A DNA stretch of 64,000 nucleotides from Nepenthes gracilis (taxonomy: Eukaryota > Streptophyta > Magnoliopsida > Caryophyllales > Nepenthaceae), in NCBI GenBank assembly GCA_033239525.1, contig BSYO01000011.1, forward strand, positions 7,965,973 to 8,029,972, written 5' to 3'. Made by a program: the position numbers and the translations under genes. How positions within the stretch are numbered: position 1 is the stretch's first letter; each line of letters starts with the position of its first letter. A model generated the notes under the pieces. It did not search any database and had not been told where the DNA came from. It was given only the letters and a program-made list of their open reading frames with translations. Of this stretch, positions 1 through 10,808 are shown in pieces.

Positions 1-715
1 TAAGAATTTTGTTCGTTGTATGCAAAATGGTTAAATATTTGAAATATTATATTTGCACATACAAATATTTATGAAATAAAAGTCATAAAATTATATATTT
101 AGACATACATATGATAGTCCATGCATGTACTTCAAATTGGACTATATTTTATAATTTAATTCAATATTTATACTTTTCTACGGTATGAAAAGTTTTCTAT
201 TTATACTTTTCATAAAATGTAACTTTTATACTTTTTCTACGGAGAGAAAAGTTTTAAATATTTTGTTATGGAGTCCCCCAATTTGACCTTTTTTTAAAAA
301 TTATGATAAGAAATTGAATAGAATAATATATTTGAACATTTTATTATATTTAGATAAATTTAAGGATTGTACCTATTAATCATAGGTAAAAAAAAAAAGC
401 AAAATTTGACCTTTGTCTATAGGGAGTTACTCTGTAAATGGTCAACCCAGAGTCTAAATAGGAGTATTTTTACCTAAAACTACTGGGATTATATATGATC
501 ATTTCTTAAAATTAGTTTTTTGATCATTGAATCTCCAATTTTAGCATACTTTTGTATTTTTAAGATTTTACTTTTATATAATTTGATATTTGAGATTTGC
601 ATGATTTAATCGATATTCATATTTATACAATTTTAGATTTGAATTTTAAACTTTTGAGCCTTTGGATTTATGATATTTGAACCTGTAAATAATTTTATAC
701 TTTAGACCATTTGGT
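1..715. other. AT-rich flank without a recognisable gene
   Basis: Very AT-rich DNA with no open frame that resembles a known protein. Short imperfect repeats occur around 165-260, where phrases such as tttatacttttc and ctacgg..gaaaagtttt recur. This may be the edge of an older repeat, but no terminal structure is visible. Confidence 0.6.
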
Positions 716-1575
716 ATTCATGTATGGATTATAAATTTTATGTACGAAATAATATTTAGACATTTATTAATTAGACTTCTAACATATACGTGTTTAATTG
801 TTTTTTTGCTCATTTGTTTTGATTTACAAACCCATATTTGTTATTGTTGTATTAAATATATACTTACTAAGCTCTTGACTCATATTTTACAAATGTTTCT
901 AATCCCTTCCAAATTAGAAGTATTCATATATGGATTATAAATTTTATATGCGAAATAATATTTAGACATTTGTTAATTAAACTTCTCACATATATTAGAT
1001 TTTCATATATATTTAATTATTTTTTGCTCATTTGTTTTGATTTACAGACCTGTATTTGTTATTGTTGTATTAGATATAAACTTACTAAGCTCTTGACTCA
1101 TGTTTTGTAAATGTTTCTAATCCCTTTCAGATTAGAAGTATTCATACATAGATTATAAATTTTACATATGAAATAAAATTTAAACATTTGTTAATTAGAC
1201 TTCTAATATATATTAGATTTTCGTATATGTTTAATTATTTTTTGCTCATTTGTTTTGATTTACAGACGCATATTTGTTATTATTGTATCAGATATATATT
1301 TACTCAACTTTTGACTCACATTTTGCAAATATTTATAATCCCTTCAAAATTAGAAGTATTCATATATGGATTATAAATTTTACATACGAAATAATATCTA
1401 GACATTTGTTAATTAGACTTTTGACATATATTTGATTTTTGCACATGTTTAATTGTTGTTTTTTTCATTTGTTTTGATTTATAGACCCATATTTAGTATT
1501 AGTATATCAGATGTATACTTATTAAGCTCTTAACTTACATTTTGCAAATGTTTCTAATCCCTTCTAGATTAGAAG
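716..1575. repeat. Four-copy tandem repeat, about 217-bp unit
   Basis: Copies start at 716, 922, 1140 and 1358, each opening with attcatatatggattataaa or a close variant and closing with a phrase like cttctaatcc..attagaagt. Spacings are 206, 218 and 218 bp and the last copy ends near 1575. The short open frames read from neighbouring copies are similar to one another only because the DNA is repeated; their AT-driven Leu/Ile/Phe/Tyr composition gives no reason to call them genes. Confidence 0.85.
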
Positions 1576-1978
1576 GTTTTGAAAACTTTTAGGAATCGGA
1601 TAGAGGATCACTTGAAGACTTATTTCGTTATGATGTATTTGAGATTTGTTATACATATATAATTATTGTAGTTTCTATTTGTATTTGGAAGTATTGTATT
1701 TGTTAAATTTGTACTAGTCTAATATAGTGATTGTGAAGTATTTATTTGATATTTTTTTTCTTACAAGTTTAGTTGGGTTTTGAGCAGGTTTATTATAATT
1801 ATTTGAAAAACAAATAGGATTGATTCAGTTCAATACTGTGTTCGCTATAAATTATAGATTTTCACTACTTTTGAGCTTTGCTCATTCACGTCCAACTTAA
1901 CTTTAAAATTTTTAGTCGAATCTTAATAAATTTCAGATAAAACAATATAAATTTGGTTTTAGGACATGATGACAAGAG
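1576..1978. other. Unassigned AT-rich spacer
   Basis: No gene is seen. The first 95 bases or so of the adjacent copia 5' LTR should fall at its right end, but that part cannot be matched with confidence to the start of the 3' LTR. Confidence 0.4.
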
Positions 1979-2722
1979 GCTCAATTGGTCCATACTCAAG
2001 CAAAGGAGGATCTTTAGTGAGTGAAGCTACCACGCCTTGCGTGTGTTTGATATGTCACATGTGCTAATAACAAAAGAGCCATGTCTTGTGCTTATTCGTG
2101 AGGTCCCTCAGGCACTGACAGCAGAAGTAGCATTGCTTGTGCAAACCTGATACGATACTTATATAACAATGCCTAACACATGAGTGTTTGATGCGCACTT
2201 GTCAGGTGTTCATGTGCCATGGCCCCATATAAAAACTTAGCATATTTTTAAGTCATAAACATGGGATTTTTAAGAGAACTTGTTGAACATTGAAATAGAG
2301 AGATAAATTAAGAAGGAAAATATTTACTCATTTGCTTAAGTTACTAATCATGTTCCTAGGTATGTTATTTTTTCTATAAAAAAATATTATTACTAGTTGT
2401 TTTCTTCCCATTTGCTCTTAATACTCTTTATTATTTGGGTTACTTATTACAATATATTGTATCCTTATATTACTAGAGATTTTTATAACTTGTCTCATCA
2501 TATAGCAGATATTTTATAAGCATATTATTCTATGATTTTTTTCTTTATTATTAAAAGAATTTTTCAGGTAAATTTTTAAATTTTATAATTACAATTATTT
2601 TTTTTTATATATGCATTATCATATCATCTCCTCATGGGTTCAAATAAAAGATTCAGTAATAATTTTTACAGAGATTAGTTTTCTACTTTGTAAATAAAGC
2701 TTTTGGTAATCAAAACCCAATA
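1979..2722 (+). repeat. 5' LTR of the copia element (5' boundary uncertain)
   Basis: It matches 6806-7476 in order, including the blocks agtgaagctaccac, gccccatataaa, ttattatttgggtt and cattatcatatcat. It ends at aacccaata just before the primer-binding site. The match becomes doubtful left of 1979. Confidence 0.75.
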
Positions 2723-2724
2723 AG

Positions 2725-2736
2725 TGGTATCAGAAA
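2725..2736 (+). other. Primer-binding site (initiator tRNA-Met type)
   Basis: The sequence tggtatcagaaa begins two bases after the 5' LTR end. Plant copia elements typically carry TGGTATCAGAGC here, complementary to the 3' end of initiator tRNA-Met. Confidence 0.75.
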
Positions 2737-4104
2737 GGTTGGATTGTTGTGTTAAAATTGATTGAATTGATGGAGGGTGGCAACGAAAAATAATTTATTT
2801 GAGCGGTATAAACTTCAATATTTAGAGGAATAAGATAAAAGATTTATTCTTCATTAAAATTATGCATCTTCCATTATTTGTAGCCCAAAAGCCCAAATCA
2901 AAATCCAAAAACGTTTGTATTTGACAAGTTTGTAGCCATATTTGGTAATTTATTAAAGATAATGTTTATAATTACATCCGCAAGAAAAAAATGCAAGAGC
3001 TCTATGGGAGAAGCATAAAAAATATTTTATGCTTTAAAATGGAGAATAACAAATTATATTTTTTTATAAAATTAATACAAGTAAAGTATTGAGAATGGAG
3101 TTTTATAACCAATCATTTTGGTGAGTGTTAAGGACATATTGATTAATTGAGTGGAATAGGTATCAAATTTGATGACAAATTACTAGAATTGTAGTTATTG
3201 GCCACTTTACCAAATTTGTCGGAAGTCCTCTGGATCACAATTGTCAATATCACTCATAACGGTGTAGTGATAATAGGGATAATCAAGGATGCAGCCATTA
3301 ATGAGGAGAAGAGAAGGTCCCAAGGCTCAACATCATTATATCTTGAAACTCTTTCTTAGGCTCATGAGGAAGAGGCAATGGAGGGGGTCCCAAATCATAT
3401 AAGAAAATATACATCAATTAAGATCAATGTATCAAAACCTTGAGGTTAACAATGTAGGAAGAAATACCACAATAAAAAATATTATTACAAGTAAAAATAT
3501 CAAAATATAGATTGTAGTGAGAAGAAGACCATGAAGGCCTAAGATGATTAGAGAACATCAATTATTATCGAGCCAAGTCTTATCATGTGTGAAGATGCGA
3601 TCAACGTGGCCCACCATGAAACAAGCTAAGTGATCAATAGTGGTGCTTCACTCCATGTGATGTCAATGAGACAATTCATCATATTTTATATTGTCAACGA
3701 TTTTGAAGTATTGATGATGAATAATGATAGATTATCATAGATTGTGAGTAGCAGTTATGTGTACTTGTCTACCAACAATGGCATAAATTTTTTTTTGAGA
3801 AATGTTAGACATATCCAAAATATTCATCTTAATCTTATTTCAATCGATAAGCTCAATGAAGAGGGATTTTGTCACACTTTTTATGAAGAATTATGAAAGC
3901 TCATTAAAGGCTCTGTAATGATGGCATATATGAAGAAACTTTCTAGTTTGTACATGTGGCAAGCCTTGGTCTCTAATGGATACGTGAATGTGGTTAAGGG
4001 AGATGAATCTAACGATTTATGACATAAGCAACTTAGATACGTGAGCTAGAATGGGCTTAATTGTTTAGTAAAGGAAAACTTATTCCATTGTAAAGAATAA
4101 AAAG
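2737..4104 (+). pseudogene. Copia gag/protease region, badly decayed
   Basis: This stretch lies between the primer-binding site and the integrase remnant, where gag and protease are expected. No frame stays open long enough to identify domains. The assignment rests on position within the element. Confidence 0.4.
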
Positions 4105-4985
4105 TTGAAGATATGTCTTCATTGTATGATCAAGATGCAACGAAGAGTTTCATTTTATAGAAACTCATCTTTAAAGAAGGTAGATATTTTTGAGCTCGTG
4201 CATATCAACATATATGGTTTGTTCAAAGTAAAAACTTTCTACAATGCATTTTATTTTATATCATTTACTAATGATTACTCTAGGAAATTCTGGATGCATC
4301 GCTTAAAAGTGAAAGGTCAAACACATAACATTTTCAAGTAATTTCATGTATTGGTTAAAAGGAAAATGGGAAAACAGTAAACGTGTTCCATAGTGACAAT
4401 AAAGAAGAGTACATCAAAACACTAGACGCATATTGTCGTTCGCGTAAGTTCAAACACCAAATGACCGCACTAAAACACCACAACTAAATGATATAGACGA
4501 GAGAATGAATTGTATGTTCATTGAGAGAGTTCGATGCATACTTTTAAAAGTAAAGCTCCTTGGCATGTTTTACGGGAAAAGTTTTGAATTCCATAGCTCA
4601 TGTTATCAACCTTTTTCCTACCGGTCTTCTAGATTGTAATATGCCCAACAATGAGTGGTTTTGAAAGGAAATATCTAATGATCACTTGCGCCTGTTTAGA
4701 TATAAACCTTTTGTTCATGTTCCAAGAGATAAAATGTCAAAACTTGATGTAAAAACACGGCAATGCATTTTTCTCAACAGTGGAAAATACAAATTTGGCT
4801 ATCGATTCTATAGTTTGCTTAAGAAGAAGTTAATGATATTTAAAGATGTAATGTTTGTTAAAGTTGAGACCCTTAAGGTTATTAGCAAAGTGGAGAAGGT
4901 GATGTCTCATGATGATGGTACTCTTTGCGATACATATCCTATACCATTGACACCGAGGACAACTCATGTTGATGATGATATTTGA
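4105..4985 (+). pseudogene. Copia integrase remnant
   Basis: Frames at 4105-4341 and 4686-4985 carry familiar copia integrase text: FELVHINIYGLFKVKTFYNA followed by FTNDYSRKFW, then further on FGYRFYSLLKKK. DYSR marks the catalytic core in copia integrases. The pieces are in different frames with stops between them, so no functional enzyme can be made. Confidence 0.8.
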
Positions 4986-5033
4986 GTTGATCAAGGAGGC
5001 AATAGAAACAATGATATCCCCACCTTTGATGAA

Positions 5034-6700
5034 GTGGACAATGTTGCTGATAATACTTATAATGATATTCATCATGAAACTACCAAGCCAACTCTAACCA
5101 TCCCATTTCAACAATCCTTGAGAGATCAGTATCCATTCACATTCCTATTGACTGATGATTATATATTACTTGCTGATGGTCGAGGGCCAAAATACTTTGA
5201 AAAAGTTATGAAAGTTGATTACAAGATGGAGTGGATGAAAGTTATTCAAGATGAAATGAAATCTTTATATGAAAATCACATTTTTGAGCTCACTAAGTTG
5301 CCTAAGGGCAAATGAGCATAGAAAATAAAAGAAAAAAAAATTAAGTATTTTGCTTAAAGTTCAAAAAGAACAATCCTCAACAAAGGAACATGGTAAGATT
5401 GGTTGTAAATATGTTTGGCCAACTAAAGAGTATCAATTAGGAGGATAGCTTTTATGACATAGTGAAGATGTCTTTTATTCGAGTTGTTTTTACATTAGCC
5501 ATGAGTTTTTATCAAGAAATTAAACTAACTAAATGTGTGGACGATATTATTTCATGATAATCTTAAGGAGGTATACAATGGAGCAACCAAATTGGTTCTA
5601 AGTGGAATGAGTCTCTATTGCACCACTTAGGGAAAAGATTTTACGAATTGAAACAAGCTCCATGAAAATAGCATAAGAAGTTCAAGTTAGTAATGGCAAA
5701 GCAAAATTTTGAGAAAACTATTTTGGACCATTGCAAATTTGCCCAAAGGTTCTAGGAAGATAATTTTGTTATCCTGTTACTCTACATAGATGACATGTTT
5801 ATTATGGGGTGAAATGCATCTCTAATTGGGAAGTTGAAGAAATAATTTGTGAAGTTTTTTGTAATGAAAAATTTCAAGTCGGCAAAGAAAATTCTTGGTG
5901 TAAGAATTTATCATGGTCAAAAGACAAAGTAGCCCTGTATGTTCCAAAGTTAGTGAGTACTCTGCTTGCAAATTATTTTTAATTGAGTACTAGAGAAAGT
6001 TTTTTCACTAAAGATGAGAAGTCTAATATGAAATATGTTCCTTATTTATCAACCATAGGAAGTTTAATTTATGCTATAAAGTGTTTGGGCCGAACATGGC
6101 TCATATGGTTAGAATCGTCAACCATTCATTTCTAATATCAGAAAGCGGCATTAGTCCACGGCTAAAAAGATGCTCAAATAACTACAGAAAACTTTCAAGA
6201 TGTAGTTTTGTTTTGAATATGACAAGTTTTTGTTGGGTTCCTATACACCGACATGGCAGGTAATATTAACTTTCAAAAGTCTACTTGAAAATTTGATTAT
6301 ATTTATGAGAAAAGTTATGTCTTAACAATTGAGATTGCAAAAATATGTTGCACTCTATACCAAAAAAGTTAAATTCATTATGGTAATAAAGCTAGCAATG
6401 AAATATTATAGATAAAAAAATTCATTTGAAAATTCAACTTCAAATAAGAATTATGTGTGTTACTTTGTAAAAACCAAAACTCTATTCATTTTTGCAAGAA
6501 CTCATAATTTCTTCTAAATCAAAACACATTGATGTATAGTACCATTAGATGAGAAATATTGTTGACTTAATTTTGCCAATGCCTGATAAAGTCAATATCG
6601 ATGATAATAGGTCATATATGATAACTAAGGTAGTGTAAAGAAGTAAGTTTGAAACATTCCAAGTGATTGTTGGGAAGGTGATGACTCTGACATGATCATG
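5034..6700 (+). pseudogene. Copia reverse transcriptase and RNase H remnant
   Basis: 5034-5315 ends with the usual copia RT entry text, QDEMKSLYENHIFEL..LPKGK. After frame breaks the polymerase motif YIDD is read at 5783-5794 within VILLLYIDDMFIMG. RNase H-like fragments continue to about 6.7 kb, just before the 3' LTR. Multiple stops and shifts show that it is dead. Confidence 0.8.
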
Positions 6701-6710
6701 AGAAAAAGTT

Positions 6711-7476
6711 TGTTAGGATAGGTCACTTCATTGTGAGTGTCATCCTTATATGCATATCAATATTATTTCATTTATTGGCTAATTGTATAAAGTTATGTAG
6801 CAAACTCAATTGATCTGTACTTCAATGAAGGAGAATCATCAACAAGTGAAGCTGCCACATCTAATGTGTGCTGATAACAAAAGTGGCATGCCTATGAAGG
6901 TGCTTAGGCGCTAACGATAGAACTAGCACCACTTGTTCATGCCTAACATGGTGCTCATGTGCTAATGCCTAATATAGGCACACCTATGCTACAGCCCCAT
7001 TATAAATGCTTAACTTATTTTTAGGTCACAGATACAGGATTCTGAAGAGAGCTTATTGAATGCCAAAATAGAGAGAAAAAGGAATAAGAAAAAGATCCAC
7101 TTAACTCTTTGGGTTCCGAGTTCTATTACTAGCGAACATCATGTTCATTATTATTGCTATTAAGAAAAACATTACTACTGGTTGTTTCTTATTAATTTCC
7201 CTTGTACTTTTTATTATTTGGGTTTCTTATTAAATGATATATCATTGAGTTGTTATATGATGGATATTTTATAGACGTATCAACCCGTAATTTATTCTTT
7301 CATTTTCAAAATAATTTTTCATATAAAATCTTATGTCTCATAACTGTGATTATTATTTTATATTTATCCATTATCATATCATTTTCTTGTGCGTTCAAAC
7401 AAAGGATTCGATTTTAATCCATATAGAGATTACTTTTCGATTTTTTTGTAATGTTTTTAGTGATCGGAACCCAACA
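6711..7476 (+). repeat. 3' LTR of the copia element
   Basis: It starts TGTTAGG and ends CCCAACA, the classic short inverted LTR ends, and is 766 bp long. From about 6806 it is collinear with the 5' LTR. Confidence 0.8.
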
Positions 7477-8089
7477 CTTAGCCCCTTAGCATCCAAGCTG
7501 GGAGTTGTGACACTAGCACTTGAGGCCTTTTCCATGTTTGTCATGTGGACTTTAAGTTTGGAGGCAGACTCAAAGCAAAGCAGGGTATGGATACCTAATC
7601 TAGAGGGTTTGGCAAGGGGAGTTTAGTTCTAGGAAACTTGGCAATGGATAGTTCTACTCAGTAAGCTTGGTCATTTGTCTATAAGAACACAGAGATGATG
7701 ATGTGGCTAAGACCTTGATGATTAACTAAAACAATACATATAAGCTAACTCAAATAATGTAGAAAGTTACTATCAATAGTTCTAAGAGAGTACATGTGAG
7801 AATTTTCTTGACTAGGTCAAACGGTGTAGGCAGTAATCAAAAGGAAGTGACTTGAGAAGGTGCCTTACGATTGACAACTGCTTAATCATCAAACCTTGTA
7901 ACCAATTAGTATTTACATCTATAGATAATGTGAGATTATCCTCTAGTTTTAGAGGTGACTAAGCTAGGAAGTTTATTAGGTTCTTTTTTATCAGTGAATA
8001 TTACAATAGTTTTAAGTCCTTTGAACTATATAACTTAGTATCACAAGCATACACAAAAAGAGAGGATCGGTTGCCGCATGGTTGGACTA
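7477..8089. other. Spacer between two retroelement remnants
   Basis: No gene is recognised. A stretch near 8027-8060 (aacttagtatcacaagc) looks faintly like a primer-binding site after a lost LTR, which would fit the start of the gypsy fragment to the right. This is weak. Confidence 0.3.
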
Positions 8090-9870
8090 GTGGGTGGGAT
8101 TGAGTGAGTGGTCGTGCAACCAGGGGTACCTGTTATGCATTGGCTCACACCAAGCTAGGGAGTGTACGAAACAGAAGAAGTTGAACGTTAAAGTTGCAAA
8201 GGAAGTACAAAGTGGTGGCAAGCATGAGGCAGCTATCAGGGTGAATCTACTACAGGTATTGAACCCGTTGAGGGCTCTGAAGACAACCCCCCTTTGTCTT
8301 GATGTATCTCAATGCCAAGGTGAAGAGCTTGGACATTTCATTTCCATACAATACAGGTGTGACTCACACATAGCTGAAGAAATGATGAGGAGACACAACT
8401 TGAGTAGAATCAAGACCATCAGTGTACGAGCACAAGCAATCTTGGGCACTGCCAGTGGCGTGTTCATTGGTGTTGGGAGTTGGACGTAGAAAGGTCAATT
8501 TGATTGTAAATCTTCTAGATGACTTTGATATTATTACTGGGCGTGATTTCTTTAGTAAGACATAGAAGGTCAGATTTTCACATTTTGAAAGGATCATAAC
8601 CTTGGGGAAATGAAGACGCAAGTTACAAACAGTTGTCAGTCAGTTGGGAAAGGTAGCAATCGAGTTGCAAAGGTAGTATGCATCTCAACAATCCCTATGG
8701 AGAAAATCAAACGGTAGCTAACTGACCTACTTTGTAGTGGTGTTGTGGTCAAAGCTCACTTGAAGATAGAATTGCCAGATTGCATGGCTACTACACATCG
8801 ATTGTACACGGATGTTATACCTGAAGAGTTGCTTCATTGCCATCCTAGGCATGCCATTAACCATGAACCGCACAGGTTCCAGGCTCACAACCACCAGTCG
8901 CTGTCTTATTAGATGTCACCTGCTAAATTGTGGAGACAGATGACAAGTTGCTATATGGATGGTTTATCTAGCTATCCAAAGCTCCATATGATGCTTCAGT
9001 CCTTTTCTAGAAGCCACAGGATGGTTCACTTCAGATGTGCATTGATTCCCAAGCTCTTAATAAGGTGACGGTGAGAAGCAAGTATTCAGTACCATTGATG
9101 CAGAACCCGATGGACAGGTTGAGCAGCTTGCATAATTCACAAAGTTGAACATTCGGTTAGACTACTGGAAAATGATGGTTGCCAAGGGAGATACACTGAA
9201 GGCCACTAGCGTTACAAGAAATGTGTCATCAGAGTTTCTTGAAAGGTCATTCATTCTTACTTTGGCTGTAGTTATTTTTTGAGATTATATGAGAGGCAAG
9301 TTAATGAATTGCATCCCTTATTATTGTCTTGATGATTTTGTAATCTTATATATGGCTGATTCAATAATCTATAATTGAGAATCATTTATATGGATACTCG
9401 AGGATCATCTATAATAAAGAAGGTGCTCTGCTGGCTACAAGAACACATATTCCATTATGGAGTGCAATCTTGCAAGAAAAGTGGAAATCTTCCTCAGTCA
9501 TTTGATCAGGAGGCGAAATATGGATGGATCCCAGGTGACAACAATTGTGGATTGGCCAGTTAATAAAGGTCCAAGGTTCATTCATTCCATAAATTGATAA
9601 ATTATTACCACCAATTTATAGTTAAGTAATAATAGAGAGCAACCCATTGATCAGCCTACTGAAGAAGTGTCGATCACGGGCGAGGACAAACTCATGGCAG
9701 GAAAAGTTGCTATTAAGTCTGAGCCAATATTGAGACTTCCAGGCTTCGACTTACCGTTTGAGGTGTATACAGATGCTTCAAAAAGGACACTCCATTGCAT
9801 TGACAGCTGAAAGTTCAATGATGCTTAGCATCGCTATTCTGCTAATGAGGGAGACACAGTGGATGTAGTA
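8090..9870 (+). mobile_element. Decayed Ty3/gypsy pol fragment
   Basis: Plus-strand frames carry pieces of a gypsy polyprotein in the usual order. Around 8440-8600 there is an aspartic-protease-like end (GVFIGVGSWT, then LLDDFDIITGRDFF). Around 9010-9130 there is an RT entry motif (QDGSLQMCIDSQALNKVTV). Around 9720-9850 there is an RNase H start (EPILRLPGFDLPFEVYTDAS). Stops and shifts separate them. No LTRs were found, so this is a truncated copy. Confidence 0.75.
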
Positions 9871-9891
9871 CAGTGTCTTTAGGTATGGCTT

Positions 9892-10161
9892 GTGTGCCTA
9901 TTTGGACCAAATTTCGTGGCACGGATAGACAATGCAGCCAATGCCTACTTCAAACAGAGAACAAGCTACCCACAAAGCAAACAAGTTGTCAGGAGTTCTC
10001 TGCAGAGTACAATTTTCTATGGAATCACAAGCAATCCACAGAGTCAAGTTGCCAATGCTATAAACCAAACGGCAGCATTAGCATTTGGTACAGCTATGGC
10101 CTGGAACAAGTCGTATAATGAAAATCATATTCAGGAGTGCACCAAGGACAACACTTGCTAG
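9892..10161 (+). other. Unrecognised 89-codon open frame
   Basis: A plus-strand frame with balanced composition, unlike the AT-driven frames around it, containing ITSNPQSQVANAINQTAALA and ending near a Cys pair. I do not recognise the family. It sits just after the gypsy RNase H fragment and tail-to-tail with GYRA. It may be an exon relic of another gene, captured sequence, or chance. No promoter or splice evidence was found. Confidence 0.2.
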
Positions 10162-10675
10162 GCGTCTCTTTGACTGCCTAAAATTGTTTGTCAGGCTTTT
10201 TGCTGGTCCATAGGCGGCCAGAACACAGTTTTTTCACAAAACTGGTTTGAACGTCTAGCAACCCACAAAGTACTGCAGGTTTGAGAAGCCAATGCAGCCT
10301 GTATGCATTGTTATGGCGTAATCCATGAAAACAAATCAAAAAACAGAAATATAAGAACTTTCAAGGATAAATTGAAGTAATCCAGAAAAACTTCTACTGA
10401 CAATCCCTCAATTCTCAGAAAAATGTTGTGCCAAAAGCAGTGTTTATTTAGGCACCACGAGCTCAATAGAATGTCTGTGATTCAAAAGCAAAACAAGAGG
10501 ATTTTCTCCATGCACTCAAAAACAGCCTAAAATTCAATGCATTTGTAAATTACATTAGTTAAGCATGCAGATAGGTAGCCTCTGGATTTCCACATATAAT
10601 ACACAACACAGACAAGCAATACCTACGCTCTACAAATGTTTTAGTAACTTTGAGTGGACACCGCCAGTTCTAATC
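10162..10675 (-). other. GYRA 3' flank and probable 3' UTR
   Basis: Sequence directly after the GYRA stop codon in the direction of transcription. An AATAAA poly(A) signal reads on the minus strand at 10443-10448, about 230 bases past the stop. The true cleavage site cannot be told from sequence alone. Confidence 0.5.
10443..10448 (-). promoter_or_regulatory. Candidate poly(A) signal for GYRA
   Basis: AATAAA in the sense orientation about 230 bases downstream of the GYRA stop codon, within a normal plant 3' UTR length. AT-rich DNA yields such hexamers by chance. Confidence 0.35.
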
Positions 10676-10808
10676 CTACTGTACAAAAGTGCCATCTTGA
10701 TTTTGCTCAATTGCAGTTTGAGCTTGCTCAGATTCACTTTCAGTTGCTGATATTAATGAGGCTGATTGGATTTTCCCAGCGTGCTCAAGTCGCATGAGAA
10801 TTACCCCC
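10676..10808 (-). CDS. GYRA: GYRA last coding exon u (133 bp)
   Basis: Completes Arg and encodes GVILMRLEHAGKIQSASLIS, then a Glu/Gln-rich tail ATESESEQAQTAIEQNQDGT and FVQ before the TAG at 10676-10678. G-V-x-L-M-R-L matches the final blade (bacterial G-V-x-L-I-R). A short acidic tail is usual for GyrA, where it tunes supercoiling. Confidence 0.96.

Larger units (their letters stand above)
1979..7476 (+). mobile_element. Decayed Ty1/copia LTR retrotransposon
   Basis: Two diverged LTRs flank an internal region with copia-order remnants: gag or spacer, integrase, reverse transcriptase, RNase H. The 5' LTR can be followed from 1979 to 2722 and ends in aacccaata. The 3' LTR runs from 6711 (TGTTAGG) to 7476 (CCCAACA). 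A primer-binding site similar to the one for initiator tRNA-Met follows the 5' LTR. The coding region is broken by many frameshifts and stops and the LTRs differ at many positions, so the copy is old and inactive. It lies downstream of GYRA. I did not find a target-site duplication because the 5' boundary is unclear. Confidence 0.85.

Noticed and set aside
8094..8489. 131-codon plus-strand frame as a gene
   Set aside because: Its end reads as a gypsy protease region and is followed in other frames by RT and RNase H text, so it is part of a retroelement relic.
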